Below are positions 6,748 through 9,497 of a DNA stretch of 9,497 nucleotides, piece after piece. The DNA comes from Ignavibacteriota bacterium (lineage in GTDB: Bacteria; Bacteroidota; Ignavibacteria; Tepidaquicellales; Tepidaquicellaceae), in assembly GCA_003158365.1 (NCBI GenBank), contig PMIW01000043.1, positions 250 through 9,746 of the forward strand. Direction: 5' to 3'. The position numbers were made by a program, and so were the translations under genes. Below the pieces are notes generated by a model. It searched no databases. It saw only the letters and a program-made list of their open reading frames with translations, and was not told the origin of the DNA. Every line of letters starts with the position of its first letter. Within the stretch, counting starts at the first letter, position 1.

Positions 6748-7842
6748 ATGAAATTCAACATGAATAAATCCGGAATTAAAATATTAATTATTACCTTAAT
6801 ATTCACAGCATTTGTGCGGAGTTCATATTCAATTGATGACCCGAAAAAGAATAATATTCCAACACAAATTTAAACTGTTGAAGCGGAAAGCATCGATGTT
6901 GCAAACAATTCCGTAAAAAGTTATATACTCGATAATTTTCCGATACTTCCCGAGAAGACGGTAGACAAGCTTATACAGACAAGAAATGTTGAATTCAGCA
7001 ATCAGGACTCGTCAAAAACAGATAATACTCCGTATTATAAAATCAGTTATTCAATTCCGGAAAACTATCTTCTGGATACAATAAAAATACTTTGGGAGCT
7101 CAATATTCCCGAATTCCGTTCGCACATATTCCAGCTTTACAAGCAGGATACAATTTATATTGATACGTGGAATAATGTCGTGGGAACGGTTAAAGATAAA
7201 ACCTATACGGGAAATTTCGAGGCGTTCAGAGTACGCAACTGGCCTACCTGGAAAGACCCCGAGAAAGGTAAAGAAGAATTACCCCCTACACCGGCAGGAC
7301 CGAAAAATCCGCTCGGACTTTTCTGCATTCATTACGATGAAGCATCACTAAGATATTTTCACGGAACAAATAAAGAATATCTGCTCGATGATAAATACAG
7401 GTATCTTTCACACGGATGCGTAAGAAATTACAATGGTAATATCAGAAAAATGAAAGAGTTTGTTATTAAGCGGGTCATAAAGTCGAAAGATTTGACATCC
7501 TGGCTGGAAAGCAAAAGAACTATGCAATTTGACTTTGACAAGCAGGACCGATTCCCTGTCAGAATTATTTATAAAACGTATAATATTTATAAAGACGAAA
7601 CAGGAAAATATATAGAACTTTATAAAGATATATACGGCTACAGAAATTATTCGGGAGATAAATTCAACGATGCAAACCTTGTGTTCCTCTCAACAAAGGA
7701 GAACTTAATAAAAGAATATAAAGAGAAAATAGGAAATGATATAACGGATGAGAAACTAAACCAGCTTATTGAATACGCAATTAAACATTGTGAGGAATAT
7801 GAGAAATATAATTTAGACGACTTATTGAGTAAACTGAATTAG
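6748..7842 (+). pseudogene. L,D-transpeptidase (YkuD domain) interrupted by an in-frame stop at codon 42
   Basis: L,D-transpeptidases are exported enzymes that form 3-3 peptidoglycan cross-links or anchor proteins to it. Reading from the ATG at 6748, 5 bp after the second PNP, gives a signal peptide (KILIITLIFTAFV, residues 11-23). A TAA follows at 6871-6873, and then the same frame stays open to TAG at 7840-7842, for 364 codons in all. The downstream part has a periplasmic N-terminal region and a YkuD domain with TGNF, PTW and GPKNPLGLF. The catalytic block is HGTN (H205) and SHGCVRN (H222, nucleophile C224, R226), all intact. No plausible start occurs between the stop and a GTG at 7180, and starting there would lose the signal peptide. 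The gene is either freshly inactivated by one substitution (CAA, GAA or AAA to TAA) or carries a sequencing error. Its stop is 2 bp from the convergent lipoprotein gene. Confidence 0.85.
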
Positions 7843-7844
7843 AA

Positions 7845-8345
7845 TTAAAAGCTTTCATCAACCCATTTATAGATACGCCATTTAGAGTCTGATGTATTTT
7901 TAATCAGGCTCATATCGGCAAAACCGTTTAACCTTATTATATTGCTCGGATTAAATGTAATAGTAAGGTTAAAACTTCTTTTGACATTCTGATGCAGTGA
8001 ATCACCAACCTGCAATACAACATTGTTCCAGATTATCTCAAGTTTTTGGGAATTCTGAAATAATCCGTTTGTGGTTCTAAGCTCGGTAGGCTTATCCCAT
8101 GATACATCATAACCCAGAGCATAATCCCTGTAAGTAAATACGAAATCGTCCGTCAATAAATTACTGTAAACAGATGTGTCTTTAAAAGTATATGCATACT
8201 TGAAATTCTGATAAACCCCCTCGATTGTAGTCTGGTCGGTGATAATCGGTGAACTCGTAGTATTATCAATTTTAGGCGCAAAAATATTTTCGCACGAAGA
8301 AAAAATAATAAGGAAAAGAAAATATATTAAAATATTCTTTTTCAA
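7845..8345 (-). CDS. Small lipoprotein with NTF2/SnoaL-like appearance
   Basis: The 166-residue product begins with a lipoprotein signal peptide: KK, a hydrophobic core ILIYFLFLIIF and the lipobox FSSC with C18 as the lipidated residue. It is therefore probably anchored in the envelope. The mature part has a helix-like opening (EGVYQNFKYAYTFKD, 42-56), a DDFVFTY strand and a closing WRIYKWVDES strand. That order is seen in small NTF2/SnoaL-like lipoproteins of this phylum, but no catalytic residue can be named and the function is unknown. The start is TTG at 8345-8343, directly after the TAG of the upstream lipoprotein gene with no base between, which suggests translational coupling. The similar layout of the upstream neighbour suggests an old duplication. 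Confidence 0.7.
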   Translation of the reverse strand: MKKNILIYFLFLIIFSSCENIFAPKIDNTTSSPIITDQTTIEGVYQNFKYAYTFKDTSVYSNLLTDDFVFTYRDYALGYDVSWDKPTELRTTNGLFQNSQKLEIIWNNVVLQVGDSLHQNVKRSFNLTITFNPSNIIRLNGFADMSLIKNTSDSKWRIYKWVDESF

Positions 8346-8930
8346 CTAATTGCTGAAGTTTGCTTTTAAAACACTCCATGTCGTATCGGAATCGACAGAT
8401 TTGAAATCTATCCAGTTCGATATAGCCCAGAGATTTTTTGAATTAATCACCATTACAAATCTTAATTTTCCAGATAAAGTTTTTGCAACGTTTGTCTTCT
8501 GATGGTCAAATCTTAAGAGATAATCCATATCATAAATAGCGGAATCTGAATATGTAACCGTATTAACATTTGTATAAAAGAATAATGAAGTGCTCTGGGC
8601 ATTGGTCAGTGATAAAAGATTATAGAAATAATTTTTTTCATTGGTAATGTCCCAGCTTCTGAAAATAGGATACTGGATCTGCGAGGAAATATCCGCAATA
8701 TAAACAAATTTCCTTACAGTTAAGCTCGTATCAACAATGCATTGCAGATAATTATTTATATCCTTATCCGTTATGGCACTTTGCAAATTCGCAAGCACGA
8801 TATCCGGAGAAGTGGGCGGAATAAAATTTGAGCGCGGCTCTGTAGGAGTTTCCACGTTCCTTAGTCCGAATAAGCCGCATCCGCTGATTATGAGCGGGAG
8901 CAGCAGCAATATTTTAATTTTTCTGAGCAA
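8346..8930 (-). CDS. Small lipoprotein, likely paralogous to the following gene
   Basis: The 194-residue product has a lipoprotein signal: RKIK, the hydrophobic stretch ILLLLPLI and lipobox ISGC with C18. A Pro/Thr-rich spacer follows (TPTEPRSNFIPPTSP, about 28-42), then a mature domain. This opens with a helix (PDIVLANLQSAITDKDINNYLQC, of which NLQSAITDKDINNYLQ is the core) and ends with strands containing WAISNWIDF, parallel to the VYQNFKYAYTFKD and WRIYKWVD elements of the downstream neighbour. Function is not recognised; an NTF2-like fold is inferred. The start is TTG at 8930-8928, because a TAA lies immediately upstream in frame and no ATG fits the signal peptide. It overlaps the methyltransferase gene end by 17 bp, so the three minus-strand genes are probably one transcript. 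Confidence 0.68.
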   Translation of the reverse strand: MLRKIKILLLLPLIISGCGLFGLRNVETPTEPRSNFIPPTSPDIVLANLQSAITDKDINNYLQCIVDTSLTVRKFVYIADISSQIQYPIFRSWDITNEKNYFYNLLSLTNAQSTSLFFYTNVNTVTYSDSAIYDMDYLLRFDHQKTNVAKTLSGKLRFVMVINSKNLWAISNWIDFKSVDSDTTWSVLKANFSN

Positions 8931-9497
8931 TTATTATAAATCTTGTTGATTTGTCCTTTAAAAATTTATTTCCGTGATAATCTCCAAAAACTTTTTTTAT
9001 ACTGAATCCCAGCGCTTGAAGTTCTCTTTTAATTGCTTTGCATGAATATAATCTTATTCTCTCTGTGAAAATCCTGCTGCCGATTCTTATTTCCTTATAT
9101 ACAAAATCGTTTTCTATCTTCCTTTCCTGAATTACATTCTCTCCGTCAAGCTTCATATTGTCTTTCTTAACAAGATTTTTCCTTAAATAAGACTCATTCA
9201 GAAAATCAAACACGAAGAACCCGTTTTTATTCAAAGATGAATATACATTTTTGAACACCTTAAAATTTTCGGAATCTTTTTCAAAATATCCGAAACTCGA
9301 AAATATGTTTATTGCAGTATCGAATGATTTCCTGAAATTAAAATTTCTCATATCTTCTATCAGGAATTTCAATTTTAAATTTCTTTCCTTTAAATTTCTT
9401 TTCATATTATTTGCTTGTCCGATTAAATATTCGGACAAATCAAACCCGGTTACATCGAATCCCCTTTTTGCAAATTCTATCGAGTGTCTGCCTGAAC
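8914..9497 (-). CDS. Class I SAM-dependent methyltransferase (5' end outside window)
   Basis: The frame is open to the right edge, giving 193 visible residues; the N terminus lies outside. It begins inside the SAM-binding motif I: SGRHSIEFAKRGFDVTG followed by FDLS, where the Asp is the usual ribose-binding acidic residue. A DMRNFNF segment (motif II-like, marking the adenine pocket) follows, then INIFSSFGYF (motif-IV region), then VYSSLNKNGFFVFDFL, the classic L.pGG.f.fd pattern after motif IV. This identifies a Rossmann-fold small-molecule or macromolecule methyltransferase, but the substrate cannot be deduced. The TTG within FDLS (9436-9438) is internal and not a start. The gene end overlaps the downstream lipoprotein start by 17 bp. 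Confidence 0.82.
   Translation of the reverse strand, partial: SGRHSIEFAKRGFDVTGFDLSEYLIGQANNMKRNLKERNLKLKFLIEDMRNFNFRKSFDTAINIFSSFGYFEKDSENFKVFKNVYSSLNKNGFFVFDFLNESYLRKNLVKKDNMKLDGENVIQERKIENDFVYKEIRIGSRIFTERIRLYSCKAIKRELQALGFSIKKVFGDYHGNKFLKDKSTRFIIIAQKN

Noticed and set aside
6871..6873. TAA as a recoded sense codon
   Set aside because: TAA terminates several other genes in the window, including yggS and the beta-barrel gene, so reassignment is not supported.
7160..7351. Short plus-strand frame inside the L,D-transpeptidase gene
   Set aside because: It is out of frame with a clear YkuD-domain gene, basic and featureless; a shadow.
7180..7842. L,D-transpeptidase as a shorter intact gene starting at GTG 7180
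   Set aside because: The frame upstream continues to an ATG and signal peptide just 5 bp after the previous gene, and the exported enzyme needs that signal. The GTG lies inside conserved-looking sequence.
1..9497. CRISPR array, tRNA/rRNA gene, transposase or phage genes
   Set aside because: I read both strands for spaced direct repeats, cloverleaf-like segments and recombinase motifs and saw none beyond the single two-copy repeat at 2588-2635.

Overview
The window is AT-rich bacterial DNA with very tight gene packing. Nine reading frames are intact or cut only by the window edge, and one more is broken by an internal stop. None of the starts I inspected has a recognisable Shine-Dalgarno sequence; the leaders are A/T-rich, as is usual in the Bacteroidota/Chlorobi/Ignavibacteria (FCB) group. 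The lead PNP resembles Bacteroidota-type PNPs as I remember them (an ITD motif and an AEPKMTL tail). The window also holds an outer-membrane beta-barrel fragment, two lipoproteins and a DivIVA protein. Together these fit a Gram-negative FCB organism, most plausibly from the Ignavibacteria side. That placement is inference.

Layout. Positions 1-480 (+) are the C-terminal end of a beta-barrel outer-membrane protein. It converges on a minus-strand pair: a RodZ-like HTH/transmembrane/DUF4115 protein (3680-2631) followed by ligA, the NAD-dependent DNA ligase (2498-489). Between these two lies a 14-bp perfect direct repeat flanking a GC-rich palindrome. A 65-bp divergent spacer (3681-3745) then opens a plus-strand run with gaps of 4-18 bp: yggS (PLP homeostasis), divIVA (coiled-coil polar/division scaffold), two tandem purine nucleoside phosphorylase (PNP) family genes, and an L,D-transpeptidase gene with an in-frame TAA at codon 42. 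A second minus-strand cluster converges on it from the right edge: a SAM-dependent methyltransferase (cut by the window) and two small adjacent lipoproteins, with an overlap of 17 bp and then a gap of 0 bp.

How the genes may work together. RodZ-like protein, DivIVA and L,D-transpeptidase all concern cell shape or the cell wall, and the yggS-divIVA adjacency recalls the ylmE...divIVA division cluster of Firmicutes. The most unusual content is the PNP pair. The first copy keeps the phosphate- and purine-binding motifs but lacks the loop whose Phe reaches into the neighbouring subunit's active site in trimeric PNPs. The second copy keeps that loop but has lost the glycine-rich phosphate loop and key purine contacts. 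Complementary loss of this kind suggests a catalytic/pseudoenzyme hetero-oligomer. It is the best candidate here for something undescribed, but it rests only on motif reading.
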